Origin: Alphaproteobacteria bacterium
GTDB lineage: Bacteria; Pseudomonadota; Alphaproteobacteria; UBA8366
Length of the DNA stretch: 6,110 bases
NCBI GenBank assembly: GCA_018665505.1
Contig: JABJCS010000580.1
Coordinates: forward strand, 1 to 6,110
Direction of reading: 5' to 3'
Numbering within the stretch: position 1 is the first letter of the stretch; each line of letters starts with the position of its first letter. Under the pieces are notes generated by a model. It was given only the letters and a program-made list of their open reading frames with translations, was not told where the DNA came from and made no database searches. Below, piece after piece: positions 1-6,110 of the stretch. A program made the position numbers and the translations under genes.

Positions 1-1
1 C

Positions 2-367
2 CCTGCCGAGAATCGCGGCTTTGAATACCACACCGGATTGAGTTTTACTCTCTTTGCGAAGGGCGTCAGGGGCTCGCTCGGACGTGGCGGGCGGTATGTT
101 GCCGGGGCCGGGTCAGAGCCGGCGATTGGCTTTACCCTGTTTCTCGACAGTATCGCGCGCGCGGTGCCGCCGGTTGAGAACGACGAACGAGTGTTTCTGC
201 CGCATGGCACGCCGGTGGCGCTTGGACGCGGGTTGCGCGATGAGGGATGGACGACGGTCGCCGGGCTTGAGCCCAGTGCGGAAGCGGCCGACGATGCCCT
301 TCGGATGAATTGCACACATGTATTAGTCGACGGCCAACCGGTCGCGATACCATCGAACAAAGAATAA
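2..367 (+). CDS. hisZ: ATP phosphoribosyltransferase regulatory subunit HisZ, C-terminal part (5' end outside window)
   Basis: Open from the left edge in frame 2, giving 121 residues before TAA. HisZ is a catalytically dead histidyl-tRNA synthetase paralogue that pairs with short-form HisG to form the regulated first enzyme of histidine biosynthesis in the cytoplasm. Visible class II synthetase-like blocks are FEYHTG (fragment residues 7-12), the glycine-rich GRGGRY turn (27-32) and the motif-3-like PAIGFTLFLDS (40-50). After these only about 70 residues remain. That is too short for the anticodon-binding domain of true HisS, and this favours HisZ. The TTG at 38 is an internal codon, not a start, because the coding frame continues upstream with HisZ-like residues. 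The gene lies 12 bp upstream of purA, an arrangement known from alphaproteobacteria, so co-transcription is likely. HisS is the main alternative but fits worse. Confidence 0.87.
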   Translation, partial: PAENRGFEYHTGLSFTLFAKGVRGSLGRGGRYVAGAGSEPAIGFTLFLDSIARAVPPVENDERVFLPHGTPVALGRGLRDEGWTTVAGLEPSAEAADDALRMNCTHVLVDGQPVAIPSNKE

Positions 368-370
368 GGA
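366..370 (+). promoter_or_regulatory. Ribosome binding site of purA overlapping the hisZ stop
   Basis: AAGGA lies 9 nt before the purA ATG, and its first two bases belong to the hisZ TAA codon. This supports the chosen purA start and suggests the two genes are read from one mRNA, possibly with translational coupling. Confidence 0.65.
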
Positions 371-379
371 CGAGCACTA

Positions 380-1672
380 ATGGCAAATGTCGTGGTCATC
401 GGCTCGCAATGGGGCGACGAGGGTAAAGGTAAGATCGTGGATTGGCTTTCGGAGCGTGCCGATGTGGTGGTGCGGTTCCAGGGCGGGCATAACGCCGGCC
501 ATACCTTGGTCATTGACGGGGAAGTCTTCAAACTCAGCTTGCTGCCTTCTGGCGTCGTGCGGCCCGGTAAATTGTCGATGATCGGCAATGGTGTTGTTGT
601 CGACCCCTGGGCATTGTTGGAAGAGATCGAGCGAATCGAGGAGCAGGGTGTAAAATTGGACCCGAGCCGTCTGAAGGTGGCTGAAAACGCGGCGTTGATA
701 TTGCCGTTACACCGAACCTTGGATCGGGCGCGCGAGGAGGCCCGCGGCAAGGCCAAGATAGGCACGACCGGGCGCGGCATCGGCCCCGCCTATGAAGATA
801 AGACGGCTCGACGTGCGATTCGAGTTTGCGATTTGGCGGACATAGAGACGCTTGGCGAGAAGGTCGATGAGTTGCTCGTGCATCACAATGCGCTGTTACG
901 CGGATTCGGACAGGCGGAAATCGACCGCGATGAATTGCTCGGCATGTTGAAAGAGTTAGCGCCGAAGCTTCTGCCCTATGCCGCCAGCGTCTGGCGGGAG
1001 CTGGATGAGGCAAGCCGAGATCGAAAACGGATTCTTTTCGAAGGCGCGCAAGGCATCATGCTTGATGTCGACCATGGTACCTATCCGTTCGTCACCTCGT
1101 CGAACACCGTATCCGGTGCGGCCGCGGCGGGCACGGGATTGGGGCCGAAATCGCTCGATTACATCTTGGGCATCACGAAGGCCTATACGACGCGTGTCGG
1201 GTCGGGACCATTCCCGACGGAACTAGAAGACGAGGTCGGTCGTCGCCTGGGCGAACGGGGGAAGGAATTCGGGACGGTTACAGGACGCCAGCGCCGTTGC
1301 GGGTGGTTCGACGCAGTACTGGTACGTAAATCCGTGAAGTTATCCGGTATGGATGGCATCGCGCTCACCAAACTCGATGTGTTGGATGGCTTGAGCGAGC
1401 TGAAAGTATGTGTCGGCTATAATATTAACGGTCAGAATTACGATTACTTTCCGACCTCACCGTCCTTACAAGCAGCAGCTGAACCGGTCTACGAGAGCAT
1501 GGAAGGCTGGAGCGACAGCACGCAGGGCGCGCGCTCCTGGGCCGATTTGCCGGCGACGGCGATTAAGTATATTCGCCGCATCGAAGAATTGATCGAAGCT
1601 CCGGTGACGCTGTTATCGACCAGTCCCGAACGTGACGATACAATTATGGTGCGTGACCCGTTTGCGGACTGA
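380..1672 (+). CDS. purA: Adenylosuccinate synthetase
   Basis: Cytoplasmic enzyme joining IMP and aspartate with GTP hydrolysis to give adenylosuccinate, the first committed step to AMP. The 430 residues match the usual bacterial length (E. coli about 432), so it is complete. Motifs in order: GDEGKGK loop at 12-18 with catalytic D13; GGHNAGHT at 35-42 with catalytic H41; [14 protein letters not shown] at 128-141; EGAQG at 221-225; TSSNT at 239-243; [11 protein letters not shown] at 271-281; TGRQRR at 301-306, the IMP/aspartate loop; the guanine-recognition block TKLDVLD at 330-336; and STSPERDDT near the C-terminus (413-421). All expected active-site residues are present. The ATG is supported by AAGGA 9 nt upstream. 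It follows hisZ by 12 bp and precedes the kinase-like gene by 125 bp. Nothing is atypical. Confidence 0.98.
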   Translation: MANVVVIGSQWGDEGKGKIVDWLSERADVVVRFQGGHNAGHTLVIDGEVFKLSLLPSGVVRPGKLSMIGNGVVVDPWALLEEIERIEEQGVKLDPSRLKVAENAALILPLHRTLDRAREEARGKAKIGTTGRGIGPAYEDKTARRAIRVCDLADIETLGEKVDELLVHHNALLRGFGQAEIDRDELLGMLKELAPKLLPYAASVWRELDEASRDRKRILFEGAQGIMLDVDHGTYPFVTSSNTVSGAAAAGTGLGPKSLDYILGITKAYTTRVGSGPFPTELEDEVGRRLGERGKEFGTVTGRQRRCGWFDAVLVRKSVKLSGMDGIALTKLDVLDGLSELKVCVGYNINGQNYDYFPTSPSLQAAAEPVYESMEGWSDSTQGARSWADLPATAIKYIRRIEELIEAPVTLLSTSPERDDTIMVRDPFAD

Positions 1673-1797
1673 ATATATCAAATAAAACCGCATATCGGTT
1701 ACTTTCAACGCTTCCGAATACTTCGTTGAGTGAAGAAATTTCTTGCCCAAGAGGGGCAGAACGCTTATCCGATAGTTAGCGGAAACGATGTGACGTC
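1673..1797. other. purA/kinase-like intergenic region with several inverted repeats
   Basis: A 125-bp AT-richer gap with no plausible small gene. Dyads seen by eye are AACCG/CGGTT with a 5-nt loop (1686-1700), TCAACG/CGTTGA with a 13-nt loop (1705-1729), a perfect 12-bp palindrome AAGAAATTTCTT (1733-1744), and TGCCC/GGGCA with a 5-nt loop (1744-1758). None is followed by a T-run, so a standard intrinsic terminator for purA is not clear. The region could hold a weak purA terminator, an operator for the downstream gene, or both. In-frame TAG at 1777-1779 rules out an upstream extension of the kinase-like gene. Confidence 0.45.
1743..1771 (+). promoter_or_regulatory. Weak candidate sigma-70 promoter for the kinase-like gene
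   Basis: TTGCCC (1743-1748, 4 of 6 to TTGACA) lies 17 bp before TATCCG (1766-1771, 3 of 6 to TATAAT), just upstream of the ATG at 1798. The spacing is ideal but the -10 is poor. Matches of this quality occur by chance, and read-through from hisZ-purA is an equally good explanation. Confidence 0.2.
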
Positions 1798-3828
1798 ATG
1801 GCGCTTAACCTAGCAGGTAGCAACGAAGACGAAAACTCGGCCAGTGGCAGCGTTACGCTCAAGGGTAGATTTTCGATAGACCTTGGCGGAGCGATCCCGG
1901 CGTATGACGTGGCGCCATGCATTGCCTACAACGCAAGTGTGAATGCAGACCGCGGCAAAGCGGTCATGGCGCTGATTTGCGATCCGATGCTTCCCTTGCG
2001 TGTTGATAAGATAATGCCAATCCGCAGCCTCGAGACGCGGATGATGCTGAAGCCCCAAGAATGGGGAGTAATCGATTGGACGTCGGAAGGCAGACGCTGT
2101 CCCGTCGTCGTCATCGACAGGCCAAATGGCGGTCGTGTCATGCCGAGCTTGGACGCCACTATGCGTCCGATACATGAAGATACTGTTAGCCGCTTGCTGA
2201 TCAGACCCGGCGGTGAATTTCTAGAACTACTCGCAAACAACAATCTTACCCATCGGGCAATTCGGCCGGATAATATTTTTTATGCTGACGCCGATCAGTC
2301 GCGTATGGTTTTGGGCGACTGTGTCTCGGCTCCGCCGGCTATTGCGCAGCCGACGGTTTTCGAGACGATCGAAAGTGGCATGGCACTGCCCGCAGGGCGG
2401 GGCGACGGTTCGTCTTTGAATGACCTCTATTCGCTTGGGGTTTCGATCTTAACGCTGTTGATCGGCCATGTGCCTCTGGCGGGCATGACGGACGATCAAG
2501 TCATTCAGGAAAAACTGACCCACGGCTCCTATAATGCGCTGGTCGGCAGGGGAAGCCTGTCACTGACGATGATGGAAGTGTTACGGGGGTTGTTGCATGA
2601 CGATCCGAAGGAACGTTGGACCGTCAGCGATCTTATATTTTGGTCGCACGGCCGCCGCCAAAACCCAAAACCGCAAGCTATTCCCCGCAAGGCGAACAGG
2701 CCGTTCGTCTTTGATGGCGAGGAATATCAAACGACCCGCGAACTCGCCAATGGGTTTGCGAACAATTGGGACGCTGCCGTCACTCCCATCAAGGATGGAT
2801 CACTCAATGTTTGGCTCCGACGCGGGTTCAGTGACGAGGAACTGATTGAAAGCGTCAATGTCGCGATGACCGATCCGGTAGCGATAGACCGTAGCGACGA
2901 TTGGATGGTCTCGCGCGTGTGCATTGCCTTGGACCCGCAAGCGCCGATTCGATATCGCGAATTACGTGCAACCGTGGAAGGTCTGGGCGCGTTGATAGGC
3001 TCCTATTTGGACGACGAGAATATGCGGGACCTGTTTGGCAAGACACTGCGTGAGAAGCTACCGGGTTTTTGGCAGAAAAATCAGCGGCGCTTGACCGAGG
3101 TGGAGGAAAAATTCGTCGGCGATTACGAGAACGCGCGAAGCAATGTCGATCGAATTGGCCTCGGCCTTGGTATCGAACGCGTCGCCTACGATCTGAACCC
3201 CAATCTTCCGTGTAGGTCACCGATCTTCGAAACTGATTATCTTGTCGAGGTGGATGGTATGTTGCCTGCACTTGAGTTCATCGCTGTTTCAACAGGTGAA
3301 TTAAAGTCACTGGTCGACCGGAACGGCGCGGCGTTCTTGGCATCGAAGATGGCCCGACAAGTGACCCCCGATTTGAGAGATCTCGACAACAAGGTGGATC
3401 CGCATGTCTCCTTAATTGCGGCTGTAAAGATCTTGGCGACGATACAAGACCGTGTCTCCAAACACGATTTCGTCGACCTTTCAGGTGCGATTGCGTCTAT
3501 GCTGGAGCCGTCGATTAAGCGATTTCACAGCCGGAGCATTCGAAAACGGGTCCGTCACGGTTTAAAAAAGGCGACGCGGACCGGCCGATTGTCGCGTTTG
3601 GTCGAAGCTGTCAATGATCCGCGCGATGTGGCGGCGGACGCCAATGCATTCCAGCAAGCTGTTGCGGTTTACTCACGAACGGTTATGGAAGATCAAAGAC
3701 TAGAATATGAGAAAACCCATCGTGATTATTTTGCGCGTGAGATGGGTGCGCAGATGTCATCGACGGTTTCGGGTTTCATCACTTGTGTTGCGTCCGTAAT
3801 AATCGTCATTGCGATGATGTTCTTTTAG
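1798..3828 (+). CDS. Membrane-anchored protein-kinase-like protein, probable pseudokinase
   Basis: 676 residues. Residues about 20-285 resemble a Ser/Thr kinase domain: hinge-like PVVVIDRPNGGRVM (102-115), catalytic-loop-like HRAIRPDN (152-159), D174-C-V at the DFG position, DLYSLGV (209-215, subdomain IX) and DPKERWT (269-275, subdomain XI). The HRD aspartate is A154, DFG has only its Asp, and the N-lobe shows no clear glycine loop or AIK-type lysine (MALIC at 57-61), so phosphotransfer is doubtful. Residues 302-341 hold an F-x-F-x-G...Y...LA...W...WLR block. Residues 458-493 hold an IERVAYDLNP...PC.SP block. I do not recognise a named domain for either. Residues 571-600 are strongly basic. 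A hydrophobic segment (about 658-676) ends the protein, implying a tail anchor with the bulk in the cytoplasm. ATG 1798 is the first usable start after in-frame TAG 1777, with only a weak GGAAA (1781-1785) upstream. The next gene follows after 17 bp. Function unknown. Confidence 0.85.
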   Translation: MALNLAGSNEDENSASGSVTLKGRFSIDLGGAIPAYDVAPCIAYNASVNADRGKAVMALICDPMLPLRVDKIMPIRSLETRMMLKPQEWGVIDWTSEGRRCPVVVIDRPNGGRVMPSLDATMRPIHEDTVSRLLIRPGGEFLELLANNNLTHRAIRPDNIFYADADQSRMVLGDCVSAPPAIAQPTVFETIESGMALPAGRGDGSSLNDLYSLGVSILTLLIGHVPLAGMTDDQVIQEKLTHGSYNALVGRGSLSLTMMEVLRGLLHDDPKERWTVSDLIFWSHGRRQNPKPQAIPRKANRPFVFDGEEYQTTRELANGFANNWDAAVTPIKDGSLNVWLRRGFSDEELIESVNVAMTDPVAIDRSDDWMVSRVCIALDPQAPIRYRELRATVEGLGALIGSYLDDENMRDLFGKTLREKLPGFWQKNQRRLTEVEEKFVGDYENARSNVDRIGLGLGIERVAYDLNPNLPCRSPIFETDYLVEVDGMLPALEFIAVSTGELKSLVDRNGAAFLASKMARQVTPDLRDLDNKVDPHVSLIAAVKILATIQDRVSKHDFVDLSGAIASMLEPSIKRFHSRSIRKRVRHGLKKATRTGRLSRLVEAVNDPRDVAADANAFQQAVAVYSRTVMEDQRLEYEKTHRDYFAREMGAQMSSTVSGFITCVASVIIVIAMMFF

Positions 3829-3845
3829 CGGGATGAGCGGTGTGA

Positions 3846-4397
3846 ATGTCTGACGATCAGCAAGCAGGAGGGAACGCACGCGGAAGGGTGATCATCGCTT
3901 GGGTCGTCGCGCCGATGTTGGTGTTTGCGTTCTTCCCGACAATCTTGCTGATGGTGATAGGTATGGCGCCGTCTATTGTTGCCTTCATCGTCGACAAACG
4001 TCCGGGCAAGGTGACAGCGCGGGCAATTGGGTATCTGAACTTGGCGGGATGCCTGCCGTACGCGATAAAATTATGGACCAGTCAAAACACCATCTCCGGG
4101 GTATTGTTACTGGTCGGGGAGCCATCCGTGTTGATGATTATGTACAGCTCCGCCGCGGTGGGTTGGATGTTGAATTTCATTATGACACCGATCATGACGG
4201 CCTATTTGGCCGTCCGACACGAGGCAAAGGCACGCTCCATCGGCAATCGCCAGGAAGAATTGATCAAGGAGTGGGGCGGCGAAGTGAAAGGGCAGGCGAC
4301 TGTGCAGCCTGCTGAGACGCCGCAGCAAGCACCCGTGGAAGCTACTTCTGACGAGGAAGAGGCAGCTGCTTCGGATGAGGAGACGGAAAACGAATAA
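3846..4397 (+). CDS. Small multi-pass membrane protein with acidic C-terminal tail
   Basis: 183 residues, function not recognised. After a polar N-terminus come hydrophobic stretches at about 15-49 (one long or two short spans), 58-76, 83-100 and 102-122, suggesting three to five membrane passes. A cytosol-like charged segment follows, including RQEELIKEWG (135-144). The tail from about 150 is Gln/Pro/Ala-rich and then acidic, with SDEE occurring twice (168-171, 176-179). The ATG at 3846 lies 17 bp after the kinase-like gene's stop. ATG 3833 and GTG 3842 share another frame that stops at once, so 3846 is the only sensible start, though its Shine-Dalgarno is weak. Gene spacing points to co-expression with the anchored pseudokinase, and a joint membrane complex is the natural inference. 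I see no enzyme motif. Confidence 0.85.
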   Translation: MSDDQQAGGNARGRVIIAWVVAPMLVFAFFPTILLMVIGMAPSIVAFIVDKRPGKVTARAIGYLNLAGCLPYAIKLWTSQNTISGVLLLVGEPSVLMIMYSSAAVGWMLNFIMTPIMTAYLAVRHEAKARSIGNRQEELIKEWGGEVKGQATVQPAETPQQAPVEATSDEEEAAASDEETENE

Positions 4398-4400
4398 CGA

Positions 4401-4421
4401 CCTGCGAATCTAGATCGCAGG
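4401..4421. terminator. Hairpin between convergent genes, likely shared terminator
   Basis: Perfect 7-bp stem CCTGCGA/TCGCAGG with a 7-nt loop ATCTAGA, starting 3 bp after the plus-strand stop and ending 10 bp beyond the rpoH stop. On the minus strand the hairpin is followed by a moderately T-rich stretch (TCGTTATTCGTTTTCC). On the plus strand it is followed by ATTAAACC, with no T-run. It therefore looks like a better terminator for rpoH, and may act weakly in both directions. Confidence 0.6.
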
Positions 4422-4431
4422 ATTAAACCAA

Positions 4432-5325
4432 TCAGGCTTCCACCGTCGCCAGGTTTTGCTCGATGGCGGCGTTCCGAATGGCTTTTTGCAGTTTCTCGAA
4501 TGCTCTGACCTCGATCTGTCGCACGCGCTCCCGACTGATACCGTAAACTTTGCTCAAATCTTCAAGCGTGCTCGGTTCTTCCGAAAGACGCCGTTCGGTT
4601 AAGATGTGCCGTTCGCGCTCGTTCAGGATGGTAAGAGCGCTTTTCAGCAGGTCTTGGCGCTTCGAATATTCCTCGGATTCGGCAAGTTGGATCTCCTGAC
4701 TTTCCGAATCGTCGGCAAGCCAATCGATCCATTCCCCCTCAGCATCGGCACGCAAGGGAGCATTAAGCGAATGATCCGATCCAGCCATCCGTCGGTTCAT
4801 CATCACGACTTCGGCTTCGGTGACGCTCAGTCGTTCGGCAATCTCGCCGACATGTTCCGGCGTTAGGTCGCCTTCCTCGAACGCTTCGATTTGGCCTTTC
4901 AGCTTGCGCAAGTTGAAGAACAGTTTCTTCTGCGCGGCCGTCGTGCCGATCTTCACCAGCGACCAGGAGTGCAAGATATACTCTTGGATAGCCGCTCTGA
5001 TCCACCACATGGCATAGGTCGCCAAGCGGAACCCGCGCTCCGGATCGAAGCGCTTTACCGCCTGCATGAGCCCGATATTGCCTTCGGAAATCAACTCTCC
5101 CAGGGGCAGGCCGTATCCGCGGTAACCGGAAGCAATCTTCGCCACCAACCGTAAGTGGCTTGTAACCATCTGATGGGCGGAGCCGGAGTCGTTGTGTTCA
5201 AGCCAACGTTTCGCCAGCATGTACTCTTCTTGCTTCTCCAACATTGGGAATTTCCGGATTTGCTGCAGATAGCGATGCAGGTTGCTTTCCGGGCTGATGG
5301 AAATTGCACTAGGTAATGACGGCAT
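4432..5325 (-). CDS. rpoH: RNA polymerase sigma-32 (heat-shock) factor RpoH
   Basis: 297 residues, the normal length for RpoH. It directs RNA polymerase to heat-shock promoters for chaperone and protease genes. Visible parts: region 1.2/2.1 from about residue 16; the core-binding and -10 recognition region 2 (about 50-120) with HLRLVAKIASGYRGYGLPLGELISEGNIGLM split over 57-87 and a tryptophan-rich 2.3/2.4 segment (WWIRAAIQEY, 107-116); the diagnostic RpoH box QKKLFFNLR at 132-140, which separates it from RpoD and RpoS; and a region 4.2 helix-turn-helix at about 252-283 (STLEDLSKVYGISRERVRQIEVR). ATG 5325 is backed by GAGGAG 7 nt upstream. It sits downstream of rluD on the same strand, a pairing common in alphaproteobacteria, but has its own promoter signals in the 101-bp gap. 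Confidence 0.98.
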   Translation of the reverse strand: MPSLPSAISISPESNLHRYLQQIRKFPMLEKQEEYMLAKRWLEHNDSGSAHQMVTSHLRLVAKIASGYRGYGLPLGELISEGNIGLMQAVKRFDPERGFRLATYAMWWIRAAIQEYILHSWSLVKIGTTAAQKKLFFNLRKLKGQIEAFEEGDLTPEHVGEIAERLSVTEAEVVMMNRRMAGSDHSLNAPLRADAEGEWIDWLADDSESQEIQLAESEEYSKRQDLLKSALTILNERERHILTERRLSEEPSTLEDLSKVYGISRERVRQIEVRAFEKLQKAIRNAAIEQNLATVEA

Positions 5326-5332
5326 ATTCGAA

Positions 5333-5338
5333 CTCCTC
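5333..5338 (-). promoter_or_regulatory. Strong ribosome binding site of rpoH
   Basis: On the minus strand GAGGAG lies 7 nt before the rpoH ATG, a near-ideal Shine-Dalgarno sequence that fixes the start. I saw no convincing long pairing that would mask it as in a thermosensor. Confidence 0.8.
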
Positions 5339-5350
5339 GCGGACGTGTCT

Positions 5351-5377
5351 TTAGCACTCTATACGATCGAGTGATAT
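5351..5377. promoter_or_regulatory. CIRCE operator (HrcA binding site) at the rpoH start region
   Basis: On the plus strand TTAGCACTC (5351-5359), a 9-nt spacer (5360-5368) and GAGTGATAT (5369-5377). The CIRCE consensus is TTAGCACTC-N9-GAGTGCTAA. The left half is 9 of 9, the right half 7 of 9, and the spacer length is exact. HrcA binds this element to repress chaperone genes. Here the element abuts and slightly overlaps the sigma-32 -10 box and covers the predicted transcription start, a position suited to repression of rpoH. hrcA itself is not in the window. Confidence 0.85.
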
Positions 5378-5404
5378 ATGGGGGTCACAAGATTGCATTT
5401 CAAG
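5376..5404 (-). promoter_or_regulatory. Sigma-32-type heat-shock promoter of rpoH
   Basis: Read on the minus strand, CTTGAAA (5404-5398) is followed after 14 nt by CCCCATAT (5383-5376). This agrees with the classic RpoH promoter pattern CTTGAAA / CCCCATNT in both boxes and in spacing. Transcription would start near 5368-5370, giving a leader of roughly 45 nt before the rpoH ATG. It implies that RpoH activates its own gene, as known for Caulobacter. TTGAAA with CATATA at 17 nt could also give weak sigma-70 use, but that -10 is poor. Confidence 0.82.
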
Positions 5405-5409
5405 AGCAT

Positions 5410-5426
5410 TCTGGAATAGTTCCAGA
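5410..5426 (-). terminator. Hairpin immediately after the rluD stop codon, possible weak terminator
   Basis: A perfect 7-bp stem (TCTGGAA/TTCCAGA) around a 3-nt loop starts at the base after the rluD TAG. It is followed on the minus strand by ATGCTCTTGAAATGC, not a T-run, so termination may be partial and some rluD transcription may continue into rpoH. It ends 5 bp before the rpoH -35 box. Confidence 0.4.
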
Positions 5427-6110
5427 CTATTGTCCGAACGTGTCTGAATTAAGGCAATTCTCTAGCAATTGCATGTCGGTTGGGAGCGTGCTTTGGAAGT
5501 TCATCCGCTCGCCGGAGATGGGATGATCGAAACCGAGCTCGGCGGCATGTAAGGCTTGCCGGCCCAATTTCTCGAGCGCATCCAAGGTTGCGGCGGAAAT
5601 TTGCGAGCGACGATGGGCAGTTGACTTCCCATAGGCTGGGTCGCCCAGGATTGGATGCCCGATATGGGTCAGATGGACGCGAATTTGATGGGTCCGCCCG
5701 GTCTCCAGCCGGCATTCCAGCAGTCCGACCGTCCGGCCAAATCGCGATAACGTCCGGTAGTGCGTCAAGGCGGTCTTACCTTGGCCGTCCCGGACGACGG
5801 CCATTTTGGTCCGGTTTTGTCGGCTGCGGCCGATATTCCCTTCGATTTCGCCGTTCAAGGGGATGGGAGTCCCCCAGACGAAGGCCCGATAGGCCCTATC
5901 GATGCTATGCGCTTCAAACTGCGCGGCGAGAGAGGCATGGGCTGCATCCGTTTTGGCCGCGACCATAAGACCGCTCGTATCCTTGTCGAGACGATGTACG
6001 ATTCCCGGCCGCCGCACCCCGCCGATGCCCGAAAGACTGTCGCCGCAATGGGTGATCAAGGCATTCACTAAAGTGCCGTTCGGCTGTCCAGCCCCCGGAT
6101 GTACGGTTAA
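5427..6110 (-). CDS. rluD: 23S rRNA pseudouridine synthase, RluD/RluA family (5' end outside window)
   Basis: 227 residues in frame from the right edge to TAG; by comparison with E. coli RluD (326 aa) roughly the first 95 residues, with the S4 RNA-binding domain, lie outside. The enzyme isomerises uridines in 23S rRNA (helix 69 for RluD). Family signs: TVHPGAG at the very start of the fragment, the catalytic motif HRLDKDTSG (fragment 39-47, catalytic Asp 42), the LETGRTHQIRVHLTHIGHPILGDPAYG core (split around the conserved GRTHQIRVH) and RQALHA followed by HPISGE near the end. The GTG at 6068 is internal, since LTVHPGAG upstream is conserved coding sequence. RluC or RluA cannot be fully excluded, but the motifs and the rpoH neighbourhood favour RluD. 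No defect is seen. Confidence 0.92.
   Translation of the reverse strand, partial: LTVHPGAGQPNGTLVNALITHCGDSLSGIGGVRRPGIVHRLDKDTSGLMVAAKTDAAHASLAAQFEAHSIDRAYRAFVWGTPIPLNGEIEGNIGRSRQNRTKMAVVRDGQGKTALTHYRTLSRFGRTVGLLECRLETGRTHQIRVHLTHIGHPILGDPAYGKSTAHRRSQISAATLDALEKLGRQALHAAELGFDHPISGERMNFQSTLPTDMQLLENCLNSDTFGQ

Noticed and set aside
38..40. TTG as start of a 109-residue protein
   Set aside because: The frame is open to the window edge and the upstream residues (FEYHTG) belong to HisZ, so TTG is an internal Leu codon.
534..1013. 159-codon open frame on the minus strand inside purA
   Set aside because: Shadow of purA, whose plus-strand product is complete and carries all family motifs; the antisense product is Arg/Pro-rich and has no recognisable domain.
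1791..1798. TGACGTCA perfect palindrome at the kinase-like gene start
   Set aside because: Eight-base palindromes occur by chance at this scale, and the resemblance to a eukaryotic CRE site has no meaning here.
3899..4315. 138-codon open frame overlapping the membrane protein gene in another frame
   Set aside because: The frame at 3846 gives clear hydrophobic spans and a coherent tail and follows the upstream gene closely; the overlapping frame gives no recognisable pattern.
5300..5370. RNA thermometer in the rpoH leader
   Set aside because: Considered because E. coli rpoH has a translational thermosensor, but the GAGGAG site has no convincing complementary segment in the short leader or early coding region by eye. 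RNA folding would be needed to exclude it fully.
5480..5968. 162-codon open frame on the plus strand inside rluD
   Set aside because: Shadow of a clearly coding rluD; the product is Arg/Ser-rich low-complexity sequence typical of antisense frames in GC-rich DNA.
6066..6068. GTG as start of rluD
   Set aside because: The frame continues to the window edge with conserved TVHPGAG residues, so the true start lies outside.

Overview
The window comes from an alphaproteobacterium, most likely a Rhodospirillales-like lineage. This rests on protein character (an alphaproteobacterial-type RpoH, HisZ next to PurA, RluD next to RpoH) and a moderately high GC content. No 16S or species-level marker is present, so the rank is an inference.

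The layout is two convergent groups. On the plus strand: the 3' end of hisZ (2-367), purA (380-1672), a 125-bp gap rich in inverted repeats (1673-1797), a 676-aa protein-kinase-like protein with a C-terminal membrane anchor (1798-3828), and a 183-aa multi-pass membrane protein with an acidic tail (3846-4397). On the minus strand, read right to left: the 3' part of rluD (6110-5427), a 101-bp control region (5426-5326), and rpoH (5325-4432). The groups meet at a perfect hairpin at 4401-4421.

hisZ, purA, rpoH and rluD are housekeeping genes: histidine biosynthesis regulation, AMP synthesis, heat-shock sigma factor and 23S rRNA pseudouridylation. The kinase-like gene and membrane gene form a tight pair (17-bp gap). 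The kinase fold is recognisable, but the HRD catalytic Asp is Ala, DFG reads D-C-V and no beta-3 lysine is evident, so it is probably a pseudokinase. With the membrane partner it may form an inner-membrane scaffold or signalling complex of unknown role.

The most informative regulatory stretch is the rpoH upstream region. It holds a near-consensus sigma-32 promoter (CTTGAAA, 14 nt, CCCCATAT) and, overlapping the -10 edge and predicted start point, a CIRCE operator matching 16 of 18 half-site positions with the exact 9-nt spacer. This predicts that rpoH is activated by its own product and repressed by HrcA. No tRNA, rRNA, CRISPR, insertion sequence or attachment site was seen.
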